From Inquilinus limosus DSM 16000 (lineage in GTDB: Bacteria; Pseudomonadota; Alphaproteobacteria; DSM-16000; Inquilinaceae), in contig NZ_AUHM01000013.1 in assembly GCF_000423185.1 (NCBI RefSeq), forward strand, positions 124,001 through 188,000: DNA of 64,000 nt, given 5' to 3'. Shown piece after piece: positions 1 through 9,021 of this stretch. The stretch's first letter is position 1, and each line of letters opens with the position of its first letter. A program made the position numbers and the translations under genes. The notes beneath the pieces are model-generated. The model searched no databases. It saw nothing but the letters and a program-made list of their open reading frames with translations, and was not told where the DNA came from.

Positions 1-757
1 TCCGCTTCTGTGCCGCGATGAAGCCCTCGATGTAGCCGCTGTTGATCTCGGCCCCCAGCCCGGCCGGGGCGATCAGCGTCGCCGAGGCCACCCGGTCTGG
101 CGCGTCGAGCGCCAGGGACAGCGCCACCGCCCCGCCCATGGAATGGCCCACCAGATGCGCCTTGGCGATGCCGGCGGCGTCGAGATAGGCCAGCACCGCC
201 CCGGACAGGGCGGCGAGGTCGCCGGCCCCGACCTCCTTGCCCGAGCCGCCATGGCCCGGCAGGTCGATGGCATGGACCGTGCGGCCTGTCAGCGCCGGCT
301 GGGTGAACAGCCAGTTGTTGAGGTCGCCGCCGAAGCCATGGATCAGCACGATCGGCGTGCCGTCCCCCTCGCCCGTCACCAGGGCCCGGATCGCCCGGCC
401 GCCGGCCTGGACGATCTTGGGTTCCGGCGGCGGCGCGGCGCTCTCGGCCGCGGCCGCCGCCTCGGCCTGGAAGGCCTCGATGAAGCGGTCGAGCTCGGCC
501 TCGTCGACCTCGCCCTCGACCACGACGCCGAGCAGGGCGCCGACCGGCAGGGTCTGGCCCTCCGCCGCCACCCGCCGGCGCAGCGTGCCGGCGACCGGCG
601 ATTCCAGCGCATTGGTGATCTTGCTGGTCTCGATGTCGACGATCTCGGTGCCCGGTTCGATCCGCGCCCCCTCCTCCGCCGTCCAAGCGGCGAGCAGGCC
701 TTCGGTCATCGCCAGGCCCCATTTCGGCATGGTGATCGGGTGGATGGTCCCGGTCAT
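1..757 (-). CDS. acoC: Acetoin dehydrogenase E2 (lipoyl domain plus alpha/beta hydrolase), 3' end cut by window
   Basis: The reading frame is open from an ATG at 757 to the window edge, giving about 252 residues without a stop. Residues 1-80 form a biotinyl/lipoyl domain with the lipoyl-lysine motif ETSKITN. After an Ala/Pro-rich linker comes an alpha/beta-hydrolase domain (VLIHGFGG, then the nucleophile elbow GHSMGG). A lipoyl domain fused to an alpha/beta hydrolase, rather than to a classic acyltransferase core, is the AcoC architecture. The E2 would transfer the acetyl group released by E1 to CoA. The start codon overlaps the upstream E1 beta stop by 4 bp, so the two are translationally coupled. 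The C-terminal catalytic His lies outside the window. Confidence 0.88.
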   Translation of the reverse strand, partial: MTGTIHPITMPKWGLAMTEGLLAAWTAEEGARIEPGTEIVDIETSKITNALESPVAGTLRRRVAAEGQTLPVGALLGVVVEGEVDEAELDRFIEAFQAEAAAAAESAAPPPEPKIVQAGGRAIRALVTGEGDGTPIVLIHGFGGDLNNWLFTQPALTGRTVHAIDLPGHGGSGKEVGAGDLAALSGAVLAYLDAAGIAKAHLVGHSMGGAVALSLALDAPDRVASATLIAPAGLGAEINSGYIEGFIAAQKR

Positions 758-1785
758 TCGGCGGCCTCCCGCCGGTCCGGCGCGCCCATCACCGTGCGCA
801 CCGCTGCCGCCACCTTGCCGGCGTCGGGGATATACAGATCCTCCAGCGCCGCCGAGAACGGCACCGGCACATGCGGCGGCGACACCATCTTGATCGGCGC
901 CTTCAGGCTGGCGAAGGCCTGGTCCGCCACCTGGGCCGAGATGTCGGTGGCCATGTTGCAGCGCGGGCTGGCCTCGTCCACCACCACCAGCCGGCCGGTC
1001 TCCTCCACGCTCTCCAGGATCGTGTCGAGGTCGAGCGGCGAGGTCGTGCGCGGGTCGATGATGGTGCAGTCGATCCCTTCCTTGGCCAGGGTCTCGGCCG
1101 CCGCCTTCGCCATCTGCACCATCCGGCCGATGGCGACGATGGTGACGTCCTCGCCCTCGCGCACCAGGTTCGCCTCGCCGAAGGGGATGGTGTAGGGCTC
1201 GTCCGGCACCTCCTCCTCCATGTCGTACAGCACCTTGTGCTCGAAGAAGATCACCGGGTCGTCGTCGCGGATCGCCTGGATCAGCAGGCCCTTCGCCTCA
1301 TAGGGCGAGGACGGGATGACGCATTTCAGGCCGGGGATGTGGGTGAACACCGGGTACAGGCACTGGCTGTGCTGGGCCGCGGCGCGGAAGCCGGCGCCGT
1401 ACATCGTGCGGATGGTCAGGGGCGTCACCGCCTTGCCGCCGAACATGTAGCGGAACTTGGCGGCCTGGTTGAAGATCTGGTCGAAGCAGACGCCCATGAA
1501 GTCGACGAACATCAGCTCGGCGACGGGGCGAAGCCCGCTGGCCGCGGCGCCGGCGGCGGCGCCGATGAAGGCGCTCTCGGTGATCGGCGTGTCCAGCACG
1601 CGGGTCGGCCCGAACTCCTTGTACAGGCCCTTGGTGACGCCGAGCGGCCCGCCCCAGGCGTCCTGCTCGCCCGGCGAGCCGGAGCCGCCGGAGATGTCCT
1701 CGCCCATCAGGATCACGCGCGGGTCGCGCCGCATCTCCTGCGCCAGCGCCTCGTTGACCGCCTGGCGGAAGCTCTTCCTGCTCAT
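754..1785 (-). CDS. acoB: Acetoin dehydrogenase E1 component, beta subunit
   Basis: A 343-residue 2-oxo-acid-dehydrogenase-type E1 beta subunit. The N-terminal pyrimidine-binding transketolase domain contains LMGEDI near residue 25 and is followed by a transketolase C-terminal domain. With AcoA it forms the TPP-dependent heterotetramer that cleaves acetoin (2,3-butanediol pathway) and loads acetyl on the E2 lipoyl arm. It lies 12 bp downstream of the alpha subunit and overlaps acoC by 4 bp. Pyruvate or branched-chain substrates are possible for the family. The E2 with a hydrolase domain favours acetoin, but this is an inference from architecture. Confidence 0.85.
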   Translation of the reverse strand: MSRKSFRQAVNEALAQEMRRDPRVILMGEDISGGSGSPGEQDAWGGPLGVTKGLYKEFGPTRVLDTPITESAFIGAAAGAAASGLRPVAELMFVDFMGVCFDQIFNQAAKFRYMFGGKAVTPLTIRTMYGAGFRAAAQHSQCLYPVFTHIPGLKCVIPSSPYEAKGLLIQAIRDDDPVIFFEHKVLYDMEEEVPDEPYTIPFGEANLVREGEDVTIVAIGRMVQMAKAAAETLAKEGIDCTIIDPRTTSPLDLDTILESVEETGRLVVVDEASPRCNMATDISAQVADQAFASLKAPIKMVSPPHVPVPFSAALEDLYIPDAGKVAAAVRTVMGAPDRREAAE

Positions 1786-1797
1786 GCCCTGCCTCCC

Positions 1798-2766
1798 TCA
1801 GTACGAGACGTAGACGTCGGTCAGGAGATCGGCCGGCCCCGGCACCGGGGCGGCCTTGGCCTCGACCACGGCCCGGTCGATCTCCTGCCTGATCTCGGCG
1901 TCTATGGCGTCGAGCTGCGCGGCCTCCAGCAGGCCGGCCTCGGTGACCCGGTTGCGGAACAGGTCCAGGCTGTCGCGCTGGGCCCGGATGGCGTCGACCT
2001 CGCCGGGGGCGCGGTAGGTCTGGGCATCGCCCTCGAAATGGCCGTAGTAGCGGTTCAGCTTCACCTCGATCAGGGTCGGGCCGTTGCCCGACCGGGCCCG
2101 GTCGATCGCCTCCCGCGCGGCCTCCCACACCGCGAAGAAGTCGTGGCCGTCGACCTGGACGCCGGGCATGCCGAAGGCCTGGGCGCGCTCGACGATGTCC
2201 TTGCAGCTGACCGAGTATTTGCTCGAGGTCGCCTCGGCATAGCCGTTGTTCTCGAACACGAAGATCGCCGGCAGCTTCCAGACGGTGGCCAGGTTCATCG
2301 CCTCGAAGGTGGTGCCCTGGTTCGACCCGCCGTCGCCGACGAAGGCCACGGCGACGCCGCCGGTGCCGAGCGTCTTGGCCGCCAGCGCGGCGCCGCAGAT
2401 CAGGGGCGGGCCGCCGCCGACGATGCCGTTGGCGCCCATCATGCCCTTGGAGAGGTCGGCGATGTGCATCGATCCGCCCTTGCCGCCGCACAGCCCGTCG
2501 CGGCGGCCGTAGATCTCCTTCATCATCGCCGCCGGATCGCAGTCCTTGGCGATGCAGTGGCCGTGGCCGCGATGGGTGCTGGCGATCGAATCCCGGTCGG
2601 TCAGGTGCAGGCAGACGCCGACGGCGCTGGCCTCCTCACCGGCATAGAGATGGACGAAGCCCGGAATCTCCCCGGTCGCGAATTCAAGATGGACCCGATC
2701 CTCGAACTCCCGGATCAGGCGCATCTGGCGATAGGCACGCAAAAGGTCGTCGCGACTCAACTGCAT
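1798..2766 (-). CDS. acoA: Acetoin dehydrogenase E1 component, alpha subunit
   Basis: A 322-residue E1 alpha subunit with the thiamine-pyrophosphate motif GDGGSNQG followed by FENNGYA, and the phosphate/loop segment HRGHGHCIA. It is the first gene of the minus-strand operon acoA-acoB-acoC. No dihydrolipoamide dehydrogenase or AcoX is visible in the window; the operon may continue beyond position 1. The start at 2766 gives the expected N-terminus (LLRAYRQMRLIREFE). The rc upstream sequence has CGGGAGGAACGGCC just before the ATG, a good ribosome-binding site. No adjacent AcoR-type activator is seen. Confidence 0.87.
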   Translation of the reverse strand: MQLSRDDLLRAYRQMRLIREFEDRVHLEFATGEIPGFVHLYAGEEASAVGVCLHLTDRDSIASTHRGHGHCIAKDCDPAAMMKEIYGRRDGLCGGKGGSMHIADLSKGMMGANGIVGGGPPLICGAALAAKTLGTGGVAVAFVGDGGSNQGTTFEAMNLATVWKLPAIFVFENNGYAEATSSKYSVSCKDIVERAQAFGMPGVQVDGHDFFAVWEAAREAIDRARSGNGPTLIEVKLNRYYGHFEGDAQTYRAPGEVDAIRAQRDSLDLFRNRVTEAGLLEAAQLDAIDAEIRQEIDRAVVEAKAAPVPGPADLLTDVYVSY

Positions 2767-2824
2767 GGCCGTTCCTCCCGTTGCGGATCTTTATGTCCGG
2801 CAAAGAGCCTAACGCGCGCCCGTT

Positions 2825-2839
2825 CGGGTTGTGAACCCG
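2825..2839. promoter_or_regulatory. Perfect inverted repeat upstream of acoA, candidate operator
   Basis: CGGGTT-GTG-AACCCG is a perfect 6-bp inverted repeat with a 3-bp centre, 58 bp upstream of the acoA start. It has the size and position of a dimeric-regulator operator. The cognate regulator is not identifiable here. Confidence 0.35.
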
Positions 2840-2967
2840 TCACGTATCGCCTTCTCCTTTGGTCGAAGGAATCGCGGATGCGTCCTGGCCCGATCACGCC
2901 GCAGTCCGACCCATCCGCAACCGGCCTTAATCGATAGGGAGGAGCCGTCGGAGAATGTACAAATGAC

Positions 2968-2996
2968 TTGTGGCTATTTAAGGCATCGGCAATAAT
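2968..2996 (+). promoter_or_regulatory. Candidate sigma-70-type promoter for the lipoprotein gene
   Basis: TTGTGG at 2968-2973 and AATAAT at 2991-2996 are separated by exactly 17 bp, inside the AT-rich stretch. The 5' leader to the ATG at 3217 would be roughly 215 nt. The evidence is a consensus match by eye only. Confidence 0.3.
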
Positions 2997-3216
2997 GCCC
3001 TAAGAAAACAAATAAGATTTTATGGAGGCGAGGCCTGGCTAATGATGACCATGAAGTCAGTGATTCCTCGCCTGTTGTTGCAACAGGAATACGCCCCCAA
3101 CCGGAAATGATTTGGATTGCCGGCCGGTGGTGTGACGGCATCCAGGCTGCCGCAGCCGTCACCGAACAGTGCAGGGAGCCTGGATCGGCATCGGACAATA
3201 CGGAGGAGCATTTCAG

Positions 3217-3717
3217 ATGATGGGTTACGCATTTCGACCCGGGAGCGGCTTCGGCATCTCGATTCGATCGGTCGCGACGGCGGCGATCCTGGCGCTCGCG
3301 GCTTGCTCCCAGCAGCAAAGCAGCGGGACGAATTCGGTTTCGGTGCAGAACCAGACTCCGTCCGGCACGGTCACGATGCATCAGGTGCAGGCGGCCTTCA
3401 TCGGCAGCGGCAACACCGGGGACGGCACGCTCCACTTCCAGGGCAGGACCCATCGGTTCAAGGTCTCGGGTCTTGGCGTCGGCGGCATCGGCGTGTCGAC
3501 GATCGATGCCACCGGCGAGGTCTACGACCTGAGGAGGGTCAGCGACTTCGAGGGGGCCTATGCCCAGGGGCGCTACGGATTTGCGGTCGGCGAGGAAAGC
3601 GGCGGAGATCTGTGGCTGCAGAACGACAAGGGCGTGGTCATGCATCTCAAGGCCAGGCGAACGGGCTTGATGCTGAGTCTGGGCGGCGATGCGGTCGTCG
3701 TCACGCTGGAGGATTAG
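3217..3717 (+). CDS. Exported lipoprotein of unknown function
   Basis: A 166-residue protein. The start at 3217 is chosen because GGAGGAG ends 8 bp upstream, whereas the longer frame from 3169 has no such site. The N-terminus is a lipoprotein signal: an Arg at residue 17, a hydrophobic stretch, then LALAAC with the lipidated Cys at residue 30. The mature part is Gly-rich and beta-like, with GLGVGGIGVS, the segment TGEVYDL, and repeated GxLxLxN-type strands. I do not recognise a named family. It ends 27 bp before pqiA and points the same way, so it may be co-transcribed with the envelope Pqi genes; that link is inference. Confidence 0.7.
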   Translation: MMGYAFRPGSGFGISIRSVATAAILALAACSQQQSSGTNSVSVQNQTPSGTVTMHQVQAAFIGSGNTGDGTLHFQGRTHRFKVSGLGVGGIGVSTIDATGEVYDLRRVSDFEGAYAQGRYGFAVGEESGGDLWLQNDKGVVMHLKARRTGLMLSLGGDAVVVTLED

Positions 3718-3744
3718 GCCACGCCAGCCGAACAGACAGGCCTC

Positions 3745-5001
3745 TTGGGGTTCCATCGGTCTCAGGCACGGCTGATGGAATGCCATGAATGCGGGCTGCG
3801 GCATGCCGTGCCGGCGCTGCCGGACGGCACCGCGGCCCGCTGCATCCGCTGCGGCGCGACCCTGCACCGGTTCCGCGCCAGCTCGCTCGACCATGCCCTC
3901 GCCTACACCTGCGCCGGGCTGGTGCTGTTCCTGATGGCGAACTTTCTGCCCTTTCTCTCAATGGAGATCTCAGGCCGGGTGCAGAGCGCCAGCCTGGTCA
4001 CAGGGATCTTCGCACTGTACCGGCAGGGGCTATGGGAACTGGCCGGGGTGGTGGCGCTGACCATGTTCGTCGCGCCGCTTCTGCGGTTGGGCACCCTGTT
4101 CCTGGTGCTGGGTGGCCTGCGGCTGAGGCGGCCGCCGCGCTGGCTGCCGCGGCTCTACCGCTGGGCCGACCTGCTCGGCCCCTGGGCGATGGTCGAGGTC
4201 TACATGCTCGGCGTGTTCGTCGCCTATGTGAAGCTGATCGACCTCGCCACCATCGTCGTTGGACCTGGCCTCTATTCCGTCGGCGGGTTGATGCTGGCGA
4301 TCATCGCCGCCGGCACCAGCCTCGACACCGAGACGGTGTGGCGGGAGTTCGAGCGGCGCGGCCTGGTACCACCGCCGCCACCCGCCGATCCCCGCCGCCC
4401 GACCTGCCTGTGCCACGCCTGCGGCCTGGTCTCCAACCTGCCGCCCGGCGGCCATGGCGACTGCCCGCGCTGCGACGCCGCGCTGCATCGCCGGCGGCCG
4501 GAGAGCCTGACCCGCACCTGGGCGCTCGTCGTCACCGCGATCATCCTCTACATCCCGGCCAACCTCTTCCCGGTGATGACGGTGATCTCGCTGGGCAGCG
4601 GCGCGCCGGACACGATCATGAGCGGGGTGATCGAGCTGGCCGATGCCGGCATGTGGCCGCTGGCGGCACTGGTGTTCTTCGCCTCGATCACCGTGCCGGT
4701 GCTGAAGCTGGCCGGGCTGATCTACCTCCTGGTCACCACCCAGCGCGGGGCCAGGGAACAGCTGCGCAATCGCACCGTGATCTACCGCATCGTCGAGGCG
4801 GTCGGCCGCTGGTCGATGATCGACATCTTCATGCTCTCGATCCTGGTGGCGCTGGTCCAGCTCGGCCAGCTGGCGACGATCGAGCCCGGGATCGGAGCCG
4901 TGTCCTTCGCCGCGGTGGTGATCATCACCATGATCGCCGCCATGACCTTCGATCCGCGCCTGATGTGGGACGCGGCGGGAGAGAACCATGACCGAGGCTG
5001 A
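3745..5001 (+). CDS. pqiA: PqiA-like inner-membrane protein (paraquat-inducible protein A)
   Basis: A protein of up to 418 residues made of two homologous halves. Each starts with a rubredoxin-like zinc site (CHEC...CIRC near residues 13-35; CHAC...CPRC in the middle) and is followed by about four membrane helices. This is the PqiA/YebS arrangement. PqiA is the inner-membrane partner of an MCE-type lipid-transport tunnel. A TTG at 3745 is the longest start; an ATG at 3775 giving MECHECGL is equally possible, and no strong ribosome site separates them. The gene overlaps pqiB by 14 bp. Confidence 0.88.
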   Translation: MGFHRSQARLMECHECGLRHAVPALPDGTAARCIRCGATLHRFRASSLDHALAYTCAGLVLFLMANFLPFLSMEISGRVQSASLVTGIFALYRQGLWELAGVVALTMFVAPLLRLGTLFLVLGGLRLRRPPRWLPRLYRWADLLGPWAMVEVYMLGVFVAYVKLIDLATIVVGPGLYSVGGLMLAIIAAGTSLDTETVWREFERRGLVPPPPPADPRRPTCLCHACGLVSNLPPGGHGDCPRCDAALHRRRPESLTRTWALVVTAIILYIPANLFPVMTVISLGSGAPDTIMSGVIELADAGMWPLAALVFFASITVPVLKLAGLIYLLVTTQRGAREQLRNRTVIYRIVEAVGRWSMIDIFMLSILVALVQLGQLATIEPGIGAVSFAAVVIITMIAAMTFDPRLMWDAAGENHDRG

Positions 5002-6703
5002 GATCCTGCGCGACACGGCCGTGCCGACACCGCCCGCGCCGAACCCGCCCGCGCCGCGCCTCGACCGCCGGCGCCGGCTGTCGCCGATCTGGCTGGTGCC
5101 GATCGTGGCGGCGCTGGTCGGGGTCTATCTCGCCTGGATCACCTTCTCCGAGAAGGGCCCGACGATCACCATCAGCTTCCAGACCGCGGACGGGCTGGAG
5201 GCCGGCAAGACCCTGATCAAGCACAAGGAGGTGGTGTTCGGCACGGTCAAGAGCATCGCCCTGTCGGAGGATCTGAGCCATGTCGAGCTGACCGCCGAGA
5301 TGACCCGGGAGGCGGCGCCGCATCTGCGCCAGGGCACCCGCTTCTGGGTGGTGCGGCCGCGGCTGTCCGCGACCGGTGGCGTCTCCGGCCTGAGCACGAT
5401 CCTGTCGGGCGCCTATATCGAGCTGGACCCGGGTCCGGGCGACAGCGAACGGCACTTCACCGGGCTGGAGGAGCCGCCGGTGGTGCGGGCCGGGGTGCCG
5501 GGTACGGCCTATGTGCTGAAGGCCGACCGGATCGGTTCGGTCGGTCCCGGCTCGCCGATCTATTTCCGCGGCGTGCAGGTCGGCGAGGTCACGGGCTACG
5601 AGTCCGCCGACCTCGAAGCCGGGGTCACCATCCACGCCTTCGTCCGGGCGCCCTATGACCGGTACATCTATGACGGCACCCGGTTCTGGAACGCCGCCGG
5701 CATCTCGCTGACCACCGGGCCGCAGGGCTTTAAGCTCGAGCTGGAATCCCTCGCGGCGGTGCTGGCCGGCGGCATCGCCTTCGACACCCCGGCCACCGCC
5801 CGCACCGGCGAGCCGGCCAAGGCGGACACCGTCTTCACCCTCTACAAGGACGCCACCAGCAGCCGGGAGGCGGACTACACCGTCCGCCTGCCCTATCTGG
5901 TCTACTTCGACGGCTCGGTCGGCGGCCTGGCGCCGGGCGCTCCGGTCGAATGGCACGGCCTCAAGATCGGCCAGGTCACCGATGTCCGGCTGCAATACGA
6001 CGTCGCCGCGGGCATGGCGCGGATCCCGGTGACGATCGAGGTGGAGCCGCAGCGGATCGAGCTGGTCGGCACCGACCCGAGTTTCGGCAGCGGCGCCAAT
6101 GTGGCGGCGCTGGTCCGGCGCGGGCTGCGGGCCCAGCTGAAGACCGGCAATCTGCTGACCGGGCAGATGGTGGTCACCTTCGACATGGTCCCCGACGCGC
6201 CGCCGGCGGAGCTGGGCACGGGCGACCGCTACCCGGTGATCCCGAGCGTGCCGGGGCAGTTCGACAGCGCCATGCGCTCGATCAACGGCATCCTCGACAA
6301 GGTCTCGGCCCTGCCGCTCGACCAGCTGATCGAACAGGCCGACGCCACGCTGAAATCCTTCGAGAGCCTGGCCGCGGCGCCGGAGATCACGGAGTCGCTG
6401 CGGTCGCTCGCCGGCGCTTTGGCCTCGACCCAGCAGCTGCTGGGCCAGGCCAACACCGATCTCCGACCGGTGATGGAGAGGCTGCCGCCGCTCCTCGCCA
6501 CCGCGCAGCAGGCGGTGCAGCGGCTGTCCGGCACGCTCGGCTCGATCAACCAGGGCTATGGCGCGGACTCGACCTTCAAGCGCGACCTGACCCGGCTGAT
6601 GAGCCAGGTCGACGACACGTTGCGCTCGGTCCGCGTCCTCACCGACTATCTCGAGCAGCACCCCGAGGCGCTGATCCGGGGCAAGACACAAGGGCTGAAC
6701 TGA
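4988..6703 (+). CDS. pqiB: PqiB-like MCE-domain periplasmic tunnel protein
   Basis: A 571-residue protein: a Pro-rich cytoplasmic N-terminus, one transmembrane helix near residues 30-50 (SPIWLVPIVAALVGVYLAWI), then three MCE/MlaD-type repeats beginning near residues 55, 170 and 300 (recurring GLExGKT / GSPIYFRGVQVGEV / GAPVEWHGLKIGQV blocks). A long helical C-terminus follows. In known Pqi systems this builds a hexameric tunnel spanning the periplasm for lipid movement. It is translationally coupled to pqiA and pqiC. Confidence 0.9.
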   Translation: MTEAEILRDTAVPTPPAPNPPAPRLDRRRRLSPIWLVPIVAALVGVYLAWITFSEKGPTITISFQTADGLEAGKTLIKHKEVVFGTVKSIALSEDLSHVELTAEMTREAAPHLRQGTRFWVVRPRLSATGGVSGLSTILSGAYIELDPGPGDSERHFTGLEEPPVVRAGVPGTAYVLKADRIGSVGPGSPIYFRGVQVGEVTGYESADLEAGVTIHAFVRAPYDRYIYDGTRFWNAAGISLTTGPQGFKLELESLAAVLAGGIAFDTPATARTGEPAKADTVFTLYKDATSSREADYTVRLPYLVYFDGSVGGLAPGAPVEWHGLKIGQVTDVRLQYDVAAGMARIPVTIEVEPQRIELVGTDPSFGSGANVAALVRRGLRAQLKTGNLLTGQMVVTFDMVPDAPPAELGTGDRYPVIPSVPGQFDSAMRSINGILDKVSALPLDQLIEQADATLKSFESLAAAPEITESLRSLAGALASTQQLLGQANTDLRPVMERLPPLLATAQQAVQRLSGTLGSINQGYGADSTFKRDLTRLMSQVDDTLRSVRVLTDYLEQHPEALIRGKTQGLN

Positions 6704-7272
6704 TGATGCTGTCCCGCCGCGCCGCCCTCTCCGTCCTGCTGGCCGGGACGGCCCTCGCCGGCTGCTCCTCTCCGCCGCCCAAGGTCTACACTCTGACGGT
6801 GGTGCCGGGCGCGGCGGTCGGCGGCCGGCCGGTGACGGCCTCGGTGGCGATGGTCGACATCCCGAAATATCTCGACCGGCCGCAGATCGTCCGCCGCTCG
6901 GGCGCGGTCGAGCTCGGCGTCGAGGAGTTCGAGCGCTGGGGCGAGCCGCTGGCCAATATGGTGCAGCGGGTGCTGGCCGACGACCTGGCTGCACGCCTTC
7001 CGGCCGGCTCGGTCGTCACCACCAGCCGGACGCTGTCGGGCGATGAGGCTCTGACGGTCGAACTCGCGCTCGGCCGCTTCGATCCCGATCCCGACGGCAC
7101 CATCGTGCTGGAGGCGCAGTGGCGCGTGCTGCGCAAGGCCGGCGGCCGGCCCAAGACCGAGACCGCCCGCATCACCCGCCGCCCCGCCGACGACAGCACC
7201 GCCGCCGAGGTCCGGGCCATGAGCGATGCGTTGGGCGAGCTCGCCGACCGCATCGCCCGCGGGATGCGATGA
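6703..7272 (+). CDS. pqiC: PqiC-like outer-membrane lipoprotein (ABC-type transport auxiliary domain)
   Basis: A 189-residue lipoprotein. MMLSRRAALSVLLAGTALAGC gives a lipobox with Cys at about residue 21. The rest matches the YmbA/PqiC (DUF330, ABC_trans_aux) pattern: YTLT near the mature N-terminus, then VDIPKYLDRPQIVRR and the alternating-strand C-terminus. PqiC is thought to cap the PqiB tunnel at the outer membrane. The ATG at 6703 overlaps the pqiB stop (ATGA); a second ATG directly follows at 6706. It is the last gene of the operon; a convergent gene ends 41 bp further on. Confidence 0.87.
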   Translation: MMLSRRAALSVLLAGTALAGCSSPPPKVYTLTVVPGAAVGGRPVTASVAMVDIPKYLDRPQIVRRSGAVELGVEEFERWGEPLANMVQRVLADDLAARLPAGSVVTTSRTLSGDEALTVELALGRFDPDPDGTIVLEAQWRVLRKAGGRPKTETARITRRPADDSTAAEVRAMSDALGELADRIARGMR

Positions 7273-7312
7273 GCCGGCTATGGCGTGACGAGCGGCTGCC
7301 TCTGGTCCAGGA

Positions 7313-7951
7313 TCACTGCCCGAAGGGCCGGATCGTCAGCGCCACCCGCCGGTTCTCCTGCCGCCCCGCGGCCGTGGCGTTGCTGGCGATCGGCTGGGTC
7401 TCTCCGGCACCGCCGATGTTGATCCGCGGCGGATAGACCCCGCGCGAGGAGATGTAGTCGGCGACCGAGCGCGCCCGCGCCTCCGACAGCCGCTGGTTGT
7501 ACTCGGCCGACCCGGTGTTGTCAGTGTGGCCGATCACGTCGATATAGGTGTCGGTGTACTGGTTCAGCGTCGCCGCGACGCTGTCGAGCGGGCCGTAGAA
7601 TTGCGGCTTGATGGTCGCGGAATCGGTGGCGAAGGTGACGTCGCCCGGGATGTCCAGGATCAGGTTGTCGCCGCGGCGGGTGACATCGATGCCGGTACCG
7701 GCGAGGTTGCGCCGCAGATCGGCCTGCTGCCGGTCCATATAGGCGCCGAGGGCGCCGCCCGCGAGCGCGCCGATGCCGGCGCCGATCAGGGCTCCTTCAC
7801 CGCGGTTGCCGCCGCTGACCAGCGCGCCGATGCCCGCACCGGCCAGACCGCCGGCGGCCGCCCCGCCGATCGTGTTCCGCGAGCTGTCGAACTGGCAGGA
7901 CGCGACCGCCGCGGCCAGACCGACCACGACCAGGCATTTATGGATACGCAT
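7313..7951 (-). CDS. OmpA-family lipoprotein with glycine-zipper segment
   Basis: A 212-residue protein. The start at 7951 has GAGGGAGG just upstream and gives a lipobox VASC with Cys19. Residues 30-75 form a glycine-zipper hairpin ([17 protein letters not shown] and a second copy), as in 17-kDa antigen and YiaD-type proteins. Residues 105-212 are an OmpA/MotB peptidoglycan-binding domain with the diaminopimelate-binding segment [20 protein letters not shown] and the closing NRRV. It likely tethers the outer membrane to peptidoglycan. It follows the lytic transglycosylase gene on the same strand by about 60 bp. Confidence 0.88.
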   Translation of the reverse strand: MRIHKCLVVVGLAAAVASCQFDSSRNTIGGAAAGGLAGAGIGALVSGGNRGEGALIGAGIGALAGGALGAYMDRQQADLRRNLAGTGIDVTRRGDNLILDIPGDVTFATDSATIKPQFYGPLDSVAATLNQYTDTYIDVIGHTDNTGSAEYNQRLSEARARSVADYISSRGVYPPRINIGGAGETQPIASNATAAGRQENRRVALTIRPFGQ

Positions 7952-8013
7952 GGCACCCTCCCTCGACAGCATCAGATTGAGGATCGGTGCGAGGCGGCGT
8001 TCGTCAAGCGCAA

Positions 8014-8847
8014 TCAGTTCCGCAGCACGATACAGGCGCCGCCGGCGCGGCGCAGGCGGCTGCAGAACTGGTTGCCCTCGGCCCGGCTCTGCGCCGGCAC
8101 GCTGACCCGGTAGAAGCGTCGCGTGCCCATGCTGAGCATGCGGGTGCCGACGATCATCGGCTGGATGCCCGCCATCAGCTGCGGAAAGCGCCGGCGGACG
8201 CGGTTGTAGGACGCCAGCGCCCGGCCCTTGGAGAAGTTGCCGGCGATCTGCACGTGCCAGGGCGCGGTCGGCGAGACCAGCTCGTCCCGGTCCGCCTCGG
8301 TCTTCAGCGACGCCAGCAGCTCCAGGCAGGATTTCGAGCTGCCGTCGAAGCTGGGGATGCTGCCGTCGGCCTTCGGCATCCAGTCGTCGGCCGGGCGCTT
8401 GGTGATGAAGAGGACATAGTCCTCGGTCTCCAGGGGCAGGAAGCCGCGGCCGCCGATCCAGCTCGCGACCCGGTTGGGGCCGGCGTTGTAGCCGGCGGCG
8501 GCGAGGCCGAGATTGCCGAACTGGTCGCGCAGCTCGGCCAGGAAGGCGGCGGAGGCCGGCAGTGCCGTCTCCGGGTCGAACGGGTCGGCCAGGTCGCGCA
8601 GCTTGGCGGTACCGGGCATGAACTGGGCGACGCCCTGCGCCCCCTTCGGGCTGACCGCGCGCGGCCGGAACCGGCTCTCCTTCCAGATCAGCCGGGTGAA
8701 GAACTCCAGCGGCAGGTCCTCGGCGGCGGCGGACTGCTCGATCAGCCGGCACACCGCCTGCTCGACCGTCTCGTCCTTGCCCTGCGCCGCACCGGCTGCC
8801 GACGACAGCAGGGCGCAGGCGATCGCGATCCAGCCAAACGAACGCAT
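8014..8847 (-). CDS. Periplasmic lytic transglycosylase with C-terminal SPOR-like domain
   Basis: A 277-residue protein from the chosen start at 8847, which gives a clean signal peptide ([20 protein letters not shown]). An upstream in-frame ATG at 8955 would add 36 unlikely residues. The SLT domain carries the catalytic Glu in WKESRF (residue 57), then [13 protein letters not shown] and [11 protein letters not shown], the goose-type transglycosylase signature. The C-terminal third (WHVQIAGNF, then [24 protein letters not shown]) resembles a SPOR domain, which binds denuded glycan. It probably cleaves peptidoglycan during growth or division. It is divergent from the GntR regulator. Confidence 0.87.
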   Translation of the reverse strand: MRSFGWIAIACALLSSAAGAAQGKDETVEQAVCRLIEQSAAAEDLPLEFFTRLIWKESRFRPRAVSPKGAQGVAQFMPGTAKLRDLADPFDPETALPASAAFLAELRDQFGNLGLAAAGYNAGPNRVASWIGGRGFLPLETEDYVLFITKRPADDWMPKADGSIPSFDGSSKSCLELLASLKTEADRDELVSPTAPWHVQIAGNFSKGRALASYNRVRRRFPQLMAGIQPMIVGTRMLSMGTRRFYRVSVPAQSRAEGNQFCSRLRRAGGACIVLRN

Positions 8848-8973
8848 GCGCAGCCACACCACCGTCGAATCGAGCACCGGCAATTCCGCAAGGATATTGC
8901 GATTTGATGCCGCCGTCGCCTCCACCTTAACCGGTATTGACGGCATTCGATGCATTCGCCCAAAGTGGTCGGG

Positions 8974-8984
8974 ATGTCAGACCA
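8974..8984. promoter_or_regulatory. Candidate FadR-family operator before the GntR gene
   Basis: Read on the minus strand the site is TGGTCTGACAT, matching 9 of 11 positions of the TGGTCnGACCA motif common for FadR-subfamily GntR regulators. It sits 37 bp before the regulator's ATG. A further TGGTC lies at 8966-8970. Autoregulation is a plausible inference. Confidence 0.35.
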
Positions 8985-9021
8985 ATTTTGCCGTTCCACT
9001 GCATAGACAACCGCCACCGCG

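Larger units (their letters stand above)
2767..3216. other. 450-bp divergent intergenic region, locally AT-rich
   Basis: The gap separates acoA (minus) from the lipoprotein gene (plus). The acoA-proximal part carries a perfect inverted repeat (2825-2839). The stretch around 2955-3040 is clearly lower in GC than the neighbourhood. It contains a candidate promoter and a short GGCAT/ATGCC inverted repeat (2982-2998). No credible coding region was found on either strand. Confidence 0.6.

Noticed and set aside
2803-2820. Possible sigma-54 promoter before acoA (GG-N10-GC on the minus strand)
   Set aside because: Only GGC and GC match; the usual TTGC at -12 is missing, and no sigma-54 activator gene lies nearby.
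871-2937. 688-codon plus-strand frame across acoB and acoA
   Set aside because: Antisense shadow; the minus-strand E1 subunits have complete cofactor motifs.
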